Made by a program: the position numbers and the translations under genes
From: Thiotrichaceae bacterium
Lineage (GTDB): Bacteria > Pseudomonadota > Gammaproteobacteria > Thiotrichales > Thiotrichaceae
Length of the DNA stretch: 6,526 bases
NCBI GenBank assembly: GCA_015494435.1
Contig: WGBH01000078.1
Location: 1-6,526, forward strand
Direction of reading: 5' to 3'
Part shown: positions 6,367 through 6,526 of the stretch, piece after piece
How positions within the stretch are numbered: the stretch's first letter is position 1
Layout: every line of letters starts with the position of its first letter
The notes under the pieces: model-generated
What the model saw: the letters and a program-made list of their open reading frames with translations, nothing else
Databases searched by the model: none
What the model was told of the DNA's origin: nothing

Positions 6367-6384
6367 AGGCTCCAGCCTAGGCTG
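6367..6384. repeat. Nested GC-rich palindromes at the broken end of the DUF3368 gene
   Basis: AGGCT-CC-AGCCT (6367-6378) overlaps a perfect 12-bp palindrome, CAGCCTAGGCTG (6373-6384). The element sits directly upstream of the point where the DUF3368 coding sequence stops being recognisable, and is followed on the + strand by TCGAACCCCCTCCC. Its location suggests a REP-like or other small mobile repeat whose insertion or recombination removed the 5' half of the toxin gene. Confidence 0.5.
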
Positions 6385-6397
6385 TCGAACCCCCTCC

Positions 6398-6526
6398 CTA
6401 ATTTACATTAAATTTCCCCGCTTTTTGGATTTCATTTTTATTAATATTCAAGAGTGCTTGTCGTCTTTTTCGTATCGTGTAAGGGATATTATCCTCTTCC
6501 CATTTCTTCAAATCATATTGAGAGGC
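6398..6526 (-). CDS. C-terminal 42 codons of an unrecognised protein, 5' end outside the window
   Basis: On the minus strand an uninterrupted frame enters from the right edge and ends at TAG (6398-6400). The visible part contains YDLKKWEEDNIPYTIRKRRQ and ends QKAGKFNVN. It is hydrophilic and lysine/arginine-rich, with no membrane segment. I do not recognise the family, and 42 codons without a stop in A+T-rich DNA is only moderate evidence of coding. It could be the tail of a normal gene or another relic in this scarred region. Confidence 0.45.
   Translation of the reverse strand, partial: ASQYDLKKWEEDNIPYTIRKRRQALLNINKNEIQKAGKFNVN

Noticed and set aside
5942..6526. CRISPR array, tRNA or riboswitch in the upstream non-coding region
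   Set aside because: There is no regularly spaced repeat series, no cloverleaf, and no recognisable aptamer core. Only short palindromes and one 11-bp direct repeat are present.

Overview
The window is part of a surface-polysaccharide (O-antigen, capsule or exopolysaccharide) locus. It comes from a visibly A+T-rich bacterium, most likely a Gram-negative, probably a gammaproteobacterium. That guess rests on the TviB/WbpO-type nucleotide-sugar dehydrogenase and the AlgI-like acyltransferase. There is no marker gene, so the taxonomy is soft.

Layout. On the + strand, the left edge holds a family 4 glycosyltransferase whose start lies outside the window (1-921). It runs tail-to-tail into a minus-strand operon and overlaps its last gene by 47 bp. 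In transcription order (right to left) that operon is: a UDP-N-acetylhexosamine 6-dehydrogenase, tviB type (5941-4667); an MBOAT/AlgI-like membrane O-acyltransferase (4660-3239); a single-pass SGNH-hydrolase-like partner broken by one in-frame TAG (3270-2176); an 18-codon remnant of a second tviB-type gene (2160-2104); and a second family 4 glycosyltransferase (2095-875). Upstream of the operon (5942-6526) is a gene-poor, scarred stretch. It holds a possible weak promoter, two GC-rich palindromes, a short direct repeat, the 3' end of a DUF3368/PIN-type toxin gene, and the last 42 codons of an unrecognised gene entering from the right edge.

How the genes work together. The dehydrogenase would make a UDP-HexNAc uronic acid. 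The two glycosyltransferases would add sugars to a repeat unit on the cytoplasmic face of the membrane. The MBOAT protein plus SGNH partner would O-acylate (probably O-acetylate) the exported sugar, as in AlgI/AlgJ/AlgX or DltB/DltD. The amber codon separates the catalytic Ser half of the SGNH protein from its Asp-x-x-His half, so O-acylation is probably lost or impaired unless the stop is a sequencing error or is suppressed.

The most informative structure is a diverged direct repeat: the last 57 bp of tviB (4667-4723) and the remnant (2104-2160), 45/57 identical. It brackets exactly the acyltransferase pair. This suggests that the pair, with one tviB copy, was inserted by recombination at the 3' end of an older tviB that used to precede the second glycosyltransferase. 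I see no wholly new biological system here; the interest lies in this recombination scar and in the gene decay.
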